DNA from: CAYVVD01 sp964454975
Lineage (GTDB): Bacteria; Bacteroidota; Ignavibacteria; Kapaibacteriales; UBA2268
Direction: 5' to 3'
DNA: 64,000 bases
Assembly: GCA_964454975.1 (NCBI GenBank)
Contig: CAYVVD010000010.1
Span: 51,517 to 115,516, forward strand
Below, piece after piece: positions 16,603 through 25,406 of the stretch. The notes under the pieces are model-generated. The model made no database searches, was not told where the DNA came from, and worked only from the letters and a program-made list of their open reading frames with translations. Position numbers and translations under genes: made by a program. Position 1 is the stretch's first letter; the number at the start of each line of letters is the position of its first letter.

Positions 16603-17880
16603 ATGGAAGGATTATCTGTAAAATTAGAGGAAGTTAGCAAGTTCTACAAGCAATACACCCACCGGAAGGACAGGCTGAAGGAAGCCCTGAGCATCAGAGG
16701 CAGAAAATACCACAAACTTTTTGCAGCTCTTAACAAGGTCAGCCTCGAAGTAAAAAAAGGAGAAATCATTGGTATTGTTGGAAGGAACGGTTCCGGTAAA
16801 ACAACACTGCTGAAAATCATAGCCGGTATTATCAGCCCGAGTGTGGGAAGAGTGGAGAGGGAAGGAAAAATTTCCGCATTATTTAATTTTGGAGGCGGGC
16901 TTAACTCAGACTTTACAGGTGTTGAGAACATAAAGTTTATCTGTTATATGCTTGGCCTGACAGATGAAGAAATCAAAGAGAAGATGCCGCTGATTATTGA
17001 ATTCTCGGAATTAGGTGATTTCATTTATCAACCTGTAAAGATTTATTCCAGTGGCATGAAGGCGCGTCTCGGCTTTTCGATTTATTCCAATATTAATCCA
17101 GATATATTGATTCTCGATGAAGTGCTTGCAGTTGGAGACCAGCTCTTCAAGCGAAAGAGCCTTGCAAAGATGATGGAGTTTTTCGAATCAGGAAAGACTA
17201 TTTTTTTCGTTTCTCACAGCCCTAACCAGGTAAACAATATATGCACAAGAGCAGTACTGCTTCACAACGGAAGCCTGCTTATGGAGGGCGAAACAAAGGA
17301 AATAACTACCTTCTACCAGCGGCTGATATTCGCGAAGCCGGCTCTACAGGAAGAGATGATTGCCGAGCTGAATGAGAAAGGCAGTGTAAAAACGGAAACT
17401 ATGGATAAGTTAACCGGTGTTGCGAGAATCGAGCAGAAGTATGTTCCTATGGAGATTAGCGAAATAAAACTTTCTGGCAGCAAGGAACAAGGGGGAAATG
17501 TTTTCTTGTATGGCGACAGGGTAAACCTCGATTTCTCAGTGGAATTTAGAGAAGAACATCAAAAGATTTCAATAGGGTTTAATATAAGGGACACGAAAAA
17601 CAACCTTGTGTCATCAAAGCGATTCTTTTTAAAAGATTACAGCAACAATGGAGATATTTCCCCCGGTAACAGGCTTGACATCAGTATCAATTTTGATGCT
17701 GCAATAAAACCGGAAATCTATTATATAAATATAGACATTGAATGCCTGCGGGACAACGCTATTTCAAAACTTGCACTTGTCCAGGATGCAGCAGTGTTCA
17801 GTATACTTAATGAGGGTGTCGGCCGATTCAACGGAATTGTTAATTTATTTTCAATGAATGAGATGAAAATCACATCGTGA
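16603..17880 (+). CDS. wzt: Polysaccharide ABC exporter ATPase with C-terminal cargo domain (Wzt-like)
   Basis: 425 residues. Walker A is GRNGSGKTT (60-68), the signature is YSSGMKARLGF, Walker B PDILILDEVLAVGD and the switch FVSHSPNQV. After about residue 240 a beta-sandwich region (ISEIKLSGSKEQGGNVFLYG, LDFSVEFREEH, RLDISINFDA) matches the Wzt C-terminal domain, which in characterised O-antigen transporters recognises the capped end of the glycan. That implies a defined non-reducing-end modification; the operon offers methyl and sulfate groups. It begins right after the permease stop and overlaps the next gene by 4 bases. Confidence 0.94.
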   Translation: MEGLSVKLEEVSKFYKQYTHRKDRLKEALSIRGRKYHKLFAALNKVSLEVKKGEIIGIVGRNGSGKTTLLKIIAGIISPSVGRVEREGKISALFNFGGGLNSDFTGVENIKFICYMLGLTDEEIKEKMPLIIEFSELGDFIYQPVKIYSSGMKARLGFSIYSNINPDILILDEVLAVGDQLFKRKSLAKMMEFFESGKTIFFVSHSPNQVNNICTRAVLLHNGSLLMEGETKEITTFYQRLIFAKPALQEEMIAELNEKGSVKTETMDKLTGVARIEQKYVPMEISEIKLSGSKEQGGNVFLYGDRVNLDFSVEFREEHQKISIGFNIRDTKNNLVSSKRFFLKDYSNNGDISPGNRLDISINFDAAIKPEIYYINIDIECLRDNAISKLALVQDAAVFSILNEGVGRFNGIVNLFSMNEMKITS

Positions 17881-20204
17881 GCCTTAAAAAGTCAAATAAT
17901 GCAAGATATTACAGCCAACACGGCGAGGATTATATTCTGTGCAAGCTGTTCGATGGAAAACAAAATGGCTTTTATGTCGATGTAGGAGCCTTTGACGGTG
18001 TACATCTCAGCAATTCATTTACATTTGAACAGATTGGCTGGAAGGGTGTCTGTATAGAGGCTAATCCTGACTACATTGAATATTGTACAAGGAACAGGCC
18101 GGGTTCATATGTAATAAACTGCGCTGCATCAGCGGAGGATAATCCCGAAGGGATTTCTTTTTTTACTGAAAAGTTAGGGCTGCTTTCATCAACTGTTTCC
18201 GGCGACGAGCATTTGAAGGATACGTTGGAAAGATATAGTGATCGGGGCATTGAGTTTGAGGGAACAAAGGAAATAACGGTAGACTGCAGGAAAATCGATA
18301 CAATTCTCGACGATATAGAAATCCCGGGGAACAAGATTGATTTTCTTTCAATCGATACCGAGGGCAACGAATTAGAAGTCCTGAAAGGAATAGACCTGAA
18401 AAAATATGATGTACGGGTGATAATTACCGAGGCAAACTCTGAATCTGAAGTCGAAAAACAAAATTCATACCTGTCGGGCTTTGAGTATATTTTTGCCAGG
18501 AAAGTATCAGTTAATTGTTTTTTTGTAAAAGCCCCGGAAGATGCAAAAATCATCAGGGAAATAATAATCAGGTGCTTTATTGAGCCGCAGGTTCATCCTC
18601 TGGGCATTGAATTTACACAGGTAAAGTTCAGGGAAGGCTTTTACATTGACCAGGGTATCGGCGAGTACATAAATGAAATTGAAACTTACAGGAAGAACCT
18701 GGAAAAATCCGTGAAACAGAAGGATGAGCGAATAGAAAATATACTCGGAAGGATTGAGAGGTTATCTAAAGAAAATGAAAGATTAAATTTAAGGGTTGCT
18801 CAGCTTAAGGAAGGAAAATCCGTACCGAATGATGAATTCAATGATATTGTTTTATTAAACAAGGAATTAGACAAGTCCAGAGAATCAAACCTTGAAAAAG
18901 ATGAAGTAATTGATGAGTTAATTACAGAGCTCGAAGAATTGAAAAAGTCTCTCTGGAAACTCGAAGGTGTTTCCGAAAACAAGGAAATTCTTATCAAAAA
19001 GAATGAGATAGAGATTAGCAGCCTTAGAAGGAATCTGGACGAAACCGAAAACACATTGGAATTTTATAAAACTGCTAATTTCACCGTACAGGAAGAAAAA
19101 AGAAGTCATAATCCGCTAATTGAGTTTATCAAATCAAAGAATAAAAAGTATTACATAAAAGGCCTGGGGAATAAATTAAGCACAAAATTCAATAACATCG
19201 GCCTGGCATTAAAGGCAGGTTCAGGCACAGGCAAATACGAACATAAAAAGATAAACCTTAAGGATGAACTCGGCAACCAGTATGGCGATCACAGGACAGG
19301 TTGGAAATATTCCGTAAGCCGGCTGGAACCGTTACACAGCAATAACGGGACAAAATTAGATACATTTATCGAAAGACGATTTTGCTGGAAAAGCAACAGA
19401 AACTTTCATTACGATGAACCCTGGACAGGTATCATCCACGTACCTCCTTTTCTGCCTGATTGGTATGACAAGCAATGTTCCAACCAGTTGATATTTGCTT
19501 CCGTTGGCTGGCGGCAAAGCCTGAAGTACTGCCAGGGCCTGTTCTGCCTCACAGAATATCACAGGAAATACCTTGATTCAGTCCTTGATTTGCCGATTCA
19601 GAGCCTTTACCATCCCACGGACTTAGATGTTAATACATGGTCAATTGACAAATACGAGGCGAACAGAAATAAGAGCGTTATCCAGGTGGGATGGTGGTTG
19701 CGCAGGCTGCATGCGATATTTGAGCTGGAAGCACCGGGGATGAATAAAATCTTCCTGAAAATGTCACACCCTGACGTTGATAAGTATTTGTCCCGTGAGA
19801 AGAGCATAATAGTGAGTGAAGGCAGGTACAGGACTGATTTATATGAATCTGCGCAGGTGCTGAACTATCTGCCTGCAAAAGGATACGATAAGCTGCTATC
19901 GGAAAATATATTATTCGCATATTTGTACGACTCAAGTGCGTGTAATCTCGTAATTGAATCCATTGCAAGGGGAACTCCGTTGCTTATTAACAGGCTCGAA
20001 CCTTTGGAGGAATATCTCGGAGTGGATTACCCGTTGTTTTACGGCAGCCTCCGGGAAGCATCTGCAATGATTGAAAATGAAGAATTAATTTATAGTGCGA
20101 ACAATTATCTCCTAAACCTTGAAACAAGGAAAAAGCTGAACGGCAATTATTTTTTAGACAGTTTTTATAATTCAGAAATATATAAAAGCCTTCCGGTAAA
20201 ATGA
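17877..20204 (+). CDS. FkbM-type methyltransferase / coiled coil / glycosyltransferase-like fusion
   Basis: 775 residues from a GTG that overlaps the wzt stop. Residues ~11-225 are an FkbM-family SAM-dependent methyltransferase: SQHGEDYILCKLF, then FYVDVGAFDGVHLSNS (SAM loop) and FLSIDTEGNELEVLKG. Residues ~260-400 are a Glu/Lys/Leu-rich coiled coil. Residues ~455-775 look like a GT-B-type domain (PPFLPDWYDKQCSNQLIFAS, SVIQVGWWLRR, NLVIESIARGTPLLINRLEP). Glycan-end methyltransferases joined to coiled coils are known to measure O-antigen chain length with Wzt-type export, so a capping or length-setting role is plausible here. The C-terminal assignment is the least certain part. Confidence 0.8.
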   Translation: MSLKKSNNARYYSQHGEDYILCKLFDGKQNGFYVDVGAFDGVHLSNSFTFEQIGWKGVCIEANPDYIEYCTRNRPGSYVINCAASAEDNPEGISFFTEKLGLLSSTVSGDEHLKDTLERYSDRGIEFEGTKEITVDCRKIDTILDDIEIPGNKIDFLSIDTEGNELEVLKGIDLKKYDVRVIITEANSESEVEKQNSYLSGFEYIFARKVSVNCFFVKAPEDAKIIREIIIRCFIEPQVHPLGIEFTQVKFREGFYIDQGIGEYINEIETYRKNLEKSVKQKDERIENILGRIERLSKENERLNLRVAQLKEGKSVPNDEFNDIVLLNKELDKSRESNLEKDEVIDELITELEELKKSLWKLEGVSENKEILIKKNEIEISSLRRNLDETENTLEFYKTANFTVQEEKRSHNPLIEFIKSKNKKYYIKGLGNKLSTKFNNIGLALKAGSGTGKYEHKKINLKDELGNQYGDHRTGWKYSVSRLEPLHSNNGTKLDTFIERRFCWKSNRNFHYDEPWTGIIHVPPFLPDWYDKQCSNQLIFASVGWRQSLKYCQGLFCLTEYHRKYLDSVLDLPIQSLYHPTDLDVNTWSIDKYEANRNKSVIQVGWWLRRLHAIFELEAPGMNKIFLKMSHPDVDKYLSREKSIIVSEGRYRTDLYESAQVLNYLPAKGYDKLLSENILFAYLYDSSACNLVIESIARGTPLLINRLEPLEEYLGVDYPLFYGSLREASAMIENEELIYSANNYLLNLETRKKLNGNYFLDSFYNSEIYKSLPVK

Positions 20205-22000
20205 AATTTGCTCATGTAATTAACCCGGTAAAAGTAGGGACAAACTCTGATTTGTTCATTGCCCAGCCGGTAACTTTCGAAACACAAAAAATTGCAAAAG
20301 AATCAGCAATAAATGCCGAAGTGGAGCTTTTTTCCATTAATTATCCTGAAGATGATGAGATAGTGCCTTCTCATTACCAACGTCTCCCTCATCTTGAGCG
20401 CTCGATCCTTGATGTTGCTGCATTTGAGGAAAAAAGAAAGCTGCCGGTACTTGCAGATATTCTCCAACGCCTATACGATGCAACAGATGCAGAATATCTC
20501 ATTTACACTAATGTTGATATTGCCCTTCAGCCCAATTTTTACGACAAGGCGGCAGAATTTGTCGAAGCCGGATACAATGGAATTGTAATAAACCGCAGGA
20601 CAATCAACGACAGGTTCAGATCTGTTGATGAAATCCCTGAAATGCACAAGGACAAAGGGAAAAAGCATCCCGGTTACGACTGCTTTATTTTCCCGCGGGA
20701 GCATTTCCCCGATTACCTGCTTGGAACTGCTTGTATAGGCAGCAACTGGATAGGCAGGGTACTGATTGCAAACCTGATGGCACATTCAGATAATTTCTGT
20801 GTGTTCACCGATGAGCATCTTACATTCCACATTGGGGATGATCTATCCTGGCGAAGGAAAAGCCTGGATGATTACCACATGCACAACGAAGTCCAACTAT
20901 TCGAAATCCTTGGTAAGCTATTGAATAATGAAAAGTCGCATAACAGGCATTTGCTTAGCGATTTCTATGGCTTTCACTCAAACAGGCTGAACAAACTTTC
21001 AATTCCTGATAATATTAAAGATTTGAATAGGATTAATAGAAATCTGCCTCTTCCACCGGAAAAGATTTATTACAACTATTACATACCTGACAAACCTGCA
21101 GATAAGTGCGAAGTAGAGCCGCTTGTACGGCAGGATCCTATATTTATAGTTGGTTTCCCGCGTTCAGGTACTACACTAATTCAGTCGCTTATATGCACCC
21201 AGGAAGGAATTATTTCACTGCCGGAAACTCATGCGTTCAGCGGCCCGAGAAACAGGCTGAAAAATAAGAACAAGGATATTCCGCCGGAAGTATTAATTCA
21301 GTTGATTGAGTTACTTAGAAAAAAAATACCTTTTTCCAGGCAAGCTGAAGAGCAATCATTAAAAATGGCAGAATCAGAGGGGCTTTCGTTCAAGATGTTC
21401 TTCGAAAACCTGCTGATTGACCATTTTATCGGGAAGTATCAACCTGAAACTATTAAAAACTACCGCTGGGTGGAGAAAACACCGGTTCATCTCCACAACA
21501 TACCCTATATTCTGCGTGTTTACCCAGGTGCAAAAATTATCTATATGATTCGCCATCCCGAAAAAGCGATAATCTCGAGGCGGAAAAATTTCGGCTTCAA
21601 CAAGGAAGAGCATACATGGCCGATATCAAAGCACGCATCTAAGTGGCTGCACAGCGTAATGAGTGCCCGGCAGTTTGCTATGGAGTACCCTGGCAAAATA
21701 TATATTCTGAGGTTGGAGGACCTGGTAAAAGATACTGAGAAGGAGATGAAAAAAGTCTGCAATTTTCTGGATATTGAATTCCGGAAAGACCTGCTCAAGA
21801 ACAAGGACAAAGTATCAGAGGGTCTGTTTTTCCATTGGGAATTCTGGAAGCACGGTGTAAAATCTGAAATTTCGGATAATATCTCCGGCAGGAAACGTGA
21901 TCATCTTCCCTTTGTTCAACGCTCCACGCTTTTTTTGATGCTGTTCCCGCTTATGCTTAAATACAAGTATTCACCATTCAAGATGTTATTTGGGCTATGA
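20201..22000 (+). CDS. Glycosyltransferase-like / sulfotransferase fusion protein
   Basis: 599 residues. The first ~300 have a GT-A-like look with AEYLIYTNVDIALQPNFY (about residues 97-114), where NVD could serve as the DxD-type metal site; I do not recognise a named family. From ~314 a sulfotransferase begins: PIFIVGFPRSGTTLIQSL is the PAPS 5'-phosphosulfate loop, and AKIIYMIRHPEKAIISRRKN (about 443-462) is the 3'-phosphate-binding strand/helix. It would add sulfate from PAPS to a sugar, perhaps one placed by its own N-terminal half. It overlaps both neighbours by 4 bases. Confidence 0.8.
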   Translation: MKFAHVINPVKVGTNSDLFIAQPVTFETQKIAKESAINAEVELFSINYPEDDEIVPSHYQRLPHLERSILDVAAFEEKRKLPVLADILQRLYDATDAEYLIYTNVDIALQPNFYDKAAEFVEAGYNGIVINRRTINDRFRSVDEIPEMHKDKGKKHPGYDCFIFPREHFPDYLLGTACIGSNWIGRVLIANLMAHSDNFCVFTDEHLTFHIGDDLSWRRKSLDDYHMHNEVQLFEILGKLLNNEKSHNRHLLSDFYGFHSNRLNKLSIPDNIKDLNRINRNLPLPPEKIYYNYYIPDKPADKCEVEPLVRQDPIFIVGFPRSGTTLIQSLICTQEGIISLPETHAFSGPRNRLKNKNKDIPPEVLIQLIELLRKKIPFSRQAEEQSLKMAESEGLSFKMFFENLLIDHFIGKYQPETIKNYRWVEKTPVHLHNIPYILRVYPGAKIIYMIRHPEKAIISRRKNFGFNKEEHTWPISKHASKWLHSVMSARQFAMEYPGKIYILRLEDLVKDTEKEMKKVCNFLDIEFRKDLLKNKDKVSEGLFFHWEFWKHGVKSEISDNISGRKRDHLPFVQRSTLFLMLFPLMLKYKYSPFKMLFGL

Positions 22001-23073
22001 GCAGCAGAATTCAATTTTATACCAGGTTCAAAATAAAGGAACCCGCCGGCGGGGGTGTCAGGAGGGAACTTCAGATAATAGATGACCTGGAATCTCTTGG
22101 GATTGATGTAAAAAGCCCATACGACAATAAGAGTATCCTCGGTGGTCTGGCTCAAAAATTGAAAATTGCGGGCAGGGATGCCAAATGGTGGCAGCCGGGT
22201 ATTATTACTTACCTTTCAAGGATTAGGTATTATTCTTACCTTTCTGCATCTAAACTCACAAAAGAAACTAAGCTTGTAATTGTTGACGATCCCTTATTTT
22301 TTCCTCATGTAATCAAAAAAGCCGATTTATTGGGTATCCCCGTAGCAGCTAATTGCCACAACATTGAAAGCCTGTGCATTCATGATACCAACAGCGAAAA
22401 TCAGCGGGAACTGCTTAATTATGAGCTTAAATTATATGGTATGGTAAAGCTGGTAATTTGTATATCCTACGAGGAGGCTGTTTTCTTCAGAAATGTCGGG
22501 CTGGATGCCATATTCTATCCATATCACCCGTCAATTGAAAGCGAGTCCCGGCTGATTGACCTGAGAAACAAAAGAAGAGAATCCAATAAAGAATATTATC
22601 TTTTTGTAGGGAATATAAACAATTATGTATCCCGCGAAGGGCTTGAAATTTTAATAGATTACTGGGCTGGCAGCGATGAACTGAATGACAGGAAAATGGT
22701 GATTGCTGGTTTGGGTACGGAAAAATTATTGGATAAAAAATCCCACAACATTGAAATAAAAGGCCCGGTCAGCGAGGATGAACTGAATGAACTGATAATA
22801 AAAGCAAAAGCTGCTATTATCTATCAAAGGCGAGGCGCAGGGGCGCTTACTAAAATTGCCGATTTCCTTATAGCCGGGGTGCCGGTTATTGCCAATTTAC
22901 ATGCCGCAAGAAGCTGGATTGGCCGTGAAGGGCTTACAGTTTTCGACGAGCCTGCTGAACTCCCGGCTCTCATTAATTCACATTTCTACAACAATTTTGA
23001 CTTTCAACAGGGAGCGAATCCCGAAAGACTTAGAAGAAAAATTGAAAAACTGATGGAAAATAATGTCCGCTAA
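21997..23073 (+). CDS. GT-B glycosyltransferase (family 4-like)
   Basis: 358 residues, soluble. The N-terminal Gly-rich RFKIKEPAGGGVRRELQII is an acceptor-loop signature; LVIVDDPLFFPHVIKKA and IPVAANCHNIESLCI form the N-terminal Rossmann-like domain. In the C-terminal donor domain come YLFVGNINNYVSREGLEIL and GAGALTKIADFLIAGVPVIA, the usual nucleotide-sugar site of GT4/GT1-like enzymes. It overlaps the flanking genes by 4 and 11 bases. Donor and acceptor are unknown; GDP-mannose (from the ManC at 50351) is one possibility. Confidence 0.82.
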   Translation: MSSRIQFYTRFKIKEPAGGGVRRELQIIDDLESLGIDVKSPYDNKSILGGLAQKLKIAGRDAKWWQPGIITYLSRIRYYSYLSASKLTKETKLVIVDDPLFFPHVIKKADLLGIPVAANCHNIESLCIHDTNSENQRELLNYELKLYGMVKLVICISYEEAVFFRNVGLDAIFYPYHPSIESESRLIDLRNKRRESNKEYYLFVGNINNYVSREGLEILIDYWAGSDELNDRKMVIAGLGTEKLLDKKSHNIEIKGPVSEDELNELIIKAKAAIIYQRRGAGALTKIADFLIAGVPVIANLHAARSWIGREGLTVFDEPAELPALINSHFYNNFDFQQGANPERLRRKIEKLMENNVR

Positions 23074-23980
23074 TAAGTTAAAATACGGGCCTGATTATAT
23101 TGTAGCAGGGCCCGAGAAAACCGGCACTACATGGCTCTATTTTACACTACTGCATCACCATGATGTCTTTTTACTGCCCAAGAAAGAGATATATTATTTC
23201 TGGGAAAGGCAGGAATTAGGCATTGTGTCCCCACTGCGAATACTCAAAGAACAAAAGAAACATTTTAAGTATTTAAGAAGACATTTTAAAAAAGGAATAC
23301 CAAGGGCATATAAAAATCCTAAACCATTTTCAAGGCACAAAATTCTAATCTGGTATTTCAATTATTACTTCAGAAAACATGATCTTGATTGGTACAAATC
23401 ACAGTTTTTAAGGGACGAGGGTCTTGTTGCAGGCGATATAACACCCCGCTATTCATGGTTGAATTTAGATACTATCAGGGGAATTAAAAGGGACTTCCCG
23501 CATCTTAAGGTCATTATAAACTTACGAAATCCTGCAGACAGGGACTGGTCATTTGTTAAAATGAAAGCCGTTAGGTTTGGCAAGTATGAAGCGTCGGATT
23601 TAAACAGGAAAATATTCAAAGAAAAACTTGATGAAATCTGCCTGGGTTTCTCTTACCCTGAAATGATAAATAACTGGCTCTCAGTCTTTGGAGATGAACA
23701 GGTAAAAGTGCTCTCATTTGACAGATTCAAAAAAAATCCCATAGACAATCTAAGGCAGGTATCAAAATTTATAAGGATTGATTTCGGAAAATTTCCTCCG
23801 GGTGTCCTGGAAAATGTTAATAAGAAGGTAAACAAAGGGCTCGATATAAAACAGGAAGATTATATGCGGGAAATAATATTCGAGGCAAGGGAGGATGAGA
23901 TTGAAGAATTAAAAGCGATGTTTCCGGAATTGACTAAAGATTGGACTATCGAGGAGGATCCACGTGAAAAACGCACCTGA
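23063..23980 (+). CDS. PAPS-dependent sulfotransferase 1
   Basis: 305 residues. The 5'-phosphosulfate loop is VAGPEKTGTTWL (14-25, with K19 as the likely catalytic/anchoring Lys) and the 3'-phosphate motif is INLRNPADRDWSFVKM (about 152-167). The KKEIYYFWER segment after the first strand is shared with the next two sulfotransferases, showing a recent family expansion. The enzyme should transfer sulfate to a carbohydrate hydroxyl or amine. It overlaps the preceding glycosyltransferase gene by 11 bases and the next sulfotransferase by 17. Confidence 0.88.
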   Translation: MSANKLKYGPDYIVAGPEKTGTTWLYFTLLHHHDVFLLPKKEIYYFWERQELGIVSPLRILKEQKKHFKYLRRHFKKGIPRAYKNPKPFSRHKILIWYFNYYFRKHDLDWYKSQFLRDEGLVAGDITPRYSWLNLDTIRGIKRDFPHLKVIINLRNPADRDWSFVKMKAVRFGKYEASDLNRKIFKEKLDEICLGFSYPEMINNWLSVFGDEQVKVLSFDRFKKNPIDNLRQVSKFIRIDFGKFPPGVLENVNKKVNKGLDIKQEDYMREIIFEAREDEIEELKAMFPELTKDWTIEEDPREKRT

Positions 23981-24872
23981 TTTTCTATGCATAGGACCCA
24001 AAAAAACAGCTTCAACCTGGTTGCATCATTGCCTCTCACTGCACCCGGATATTTACCTGACGCCCAAAAAAGAACTTCAATATCTTTGGGAAAGAGATAT
24101 TTACCCGAATGTTAATTTGAGAGAAATATTAAAAAACAGCCACCCGTATTATGGAAATATCAGAAAGTATGTACGCAACAGGATAAAAAGATACTATTTC
24201 CGCAGCTTTCCATTGACTATTGAATATATCCAAAATATCCTGTGGGATATAAAATACCTGAAGAATCCACACACTTTGGATTGGTACCGCTCATTATTCA
24301 AACAATCTAATGGCAGGCTCACAGGTGATTTAAGCCCTCAATATGCCCAGCTCAGATTCAAGCAGATTGAACGCATCAAACACGAATTCCCGCATTTAAA
24401 AATCCTGATTTTTGTAAGAAACCCGATTGAGCGAGACTGGTCAAGCCTTAAAATGAGTATTTTCAGGATTCGAAATGTAGAACCGGAATATTTCTTTGAG
24501 AACTCTTTCGACAAGTATTATCCCAGGTATGTCAATAAAGTGAACTATGTACAAATGCTCAATGACTGGCCCGAGATATTTGGCAAAGACAATGTTTTAA
24601 TTAAATTTTTCGATGAACTGAAGGCGGACTCTGATAAATTCCTAAATGATATCCTCAATTTCTTAGGAATTGACAATAAAAAAGTAACCGAAAAATTCCG
24701 CGAAAAAAGTAAAAAACAGGTTAATAAAGGCGAAAAAATCAAAATGCCGGATAAAGTACGGAAAAAACTTGTAGAGGCAAGGAAAGAAGAGATTATGTTC
24801 CTTCATGGAAGATACCCTCAATATACAACAAACTGGTTGGAAAAATACTACCCTGAAGAAATTCATAAATAA
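23964..24872 (+). CDS. PAPS-dependent sulfotransferase 2 (variant P-loop)
   Basis: 302 residues from a GTG start inside the previous gene. The phosphosulfate loop reads CIGPKKTASTWLHH (9-22), with Ala-Ser where its sister enzymes have Gly-Thr. The 3'-phosphate motif ILIFVRNPIERDWSSLKM is intact. KKELQYLWER and a Lys-rich QVNKGEKIKMP tail align with the neighbours. It is probably active on a different position of the same glycan; the loop variation may change activity. It ends 51 bases before the lipoprotein gene, the only real gap in this operon. Confidence 0.85.
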   Translation: MKNAPDFLCIGPKKTASTWLHHCLSLHPDIYLTPKKELQYLWERDIYPNVNLREILKNSHPYYGNIRKYVRNRIKRYYFRSFPLTIEYIQNILWDIKYLKNPHTLDWYRSLFKQSNGRLTGDLSPQYAQLRFKQIERIKHEFPHLKILIFVRNPIERDWSSLKMSIFRIRNVEPEYFFENSFDKYYPRYVNKVNYVQMLNDWPEIFGKDNVLIKFFDELKADSDKFLNDILNFLGIDNKKVTEKFREKSKKQVNKGEKIKMPDKVRKKLVEARKEEIMFLHGRYPQYTTNWLEKYYPEEIHK

Positions 24873-24923
24873 TTAATTACTAATGCATATCTTAGAGATT
24901 ATTTTAATTTATTGGAGCGAAAA

Positions 24924-25406
24924 ATGAAAAAGATTCATATTCTAATCACAGTTCTGCTTGCCTTTGCAGTCCTTGTCTCTTGTTCAGAAGAGAAAAAAGG
25001 CCCGGAAAAAGATGCCCAAAAACAGGAATTGAGTGTGGATAAAGATAAAAAAGAAGCAAAGAACAAAAAAGGCGCAAAGAAAACCCGAGACAAAGCGAAA
25101 AAGGAACTTTCAAAAGAAGCGCAGCTTCAGGGCGAGGCAACAAAACTTTACAGGGATAAGAAATACTCTGAGGCTATTACTAAGCTCGACGAAGCTATTT
25201 CAGCAAACAAAGACTTCCTGAAAGCTTATGAAACACGCGCCAAAGTTTTTGCAAAATTAAAAGAAGTTGAGAAGGCAAAGGCCGATATAAACTTTATCCT
25301 TAACCATCCTGCTGAGGACGTAACATCTGCAAATGTGAAGAAAAGAGTGAATAAATTCCTCGAATCCCTTGACAAGCCGGATGAAAAAAAGAAAAAAAAG
25401 AAATGA
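24924..25406 (+). CDS. Lys-rich TPR lipoprotein
   Basis: 160 residues. I use the ATG at 24924 because a GGAG lies 6-9 bases upstream and the signal MKKIHILITVLLAFAVLVSC follows directly, with Cys in a lipobox position. A long Lys/Glu/Asp-rich linker (about 25-70) precedes one or two TPR units (EATKLYRDKKYSEAITKLDE, DFLKAYETRAKVFAKL). The C-terminus is nearly all Lys. It is probably an envelope lipoprotein that binds partners or the acidic, sulfated glycan made by its neighbours (inference). The next gene starts inside it. Confidence 0.8.
   Translation: MKKIHILITVLLAFAVLVSCSEEKKGPEKDAQKQELSVDKDKKEAKNKKGAKKTRDKAKKELSKEAQLQGEATKLYRDKKYSEAITKLDEAISANKDFLKAYETRAKVFAKLKEVEKAKADINFILNHPAEDVTSANVKKRVNKFLESLDKPDEKKKKKK

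Noticed and set aside
18071..18553. 160-residue minus-strand frame
   Set aside because: It lies inside the FkbM domain of the fusion gene and has shadow-like composition (Ser/Phe-rich).
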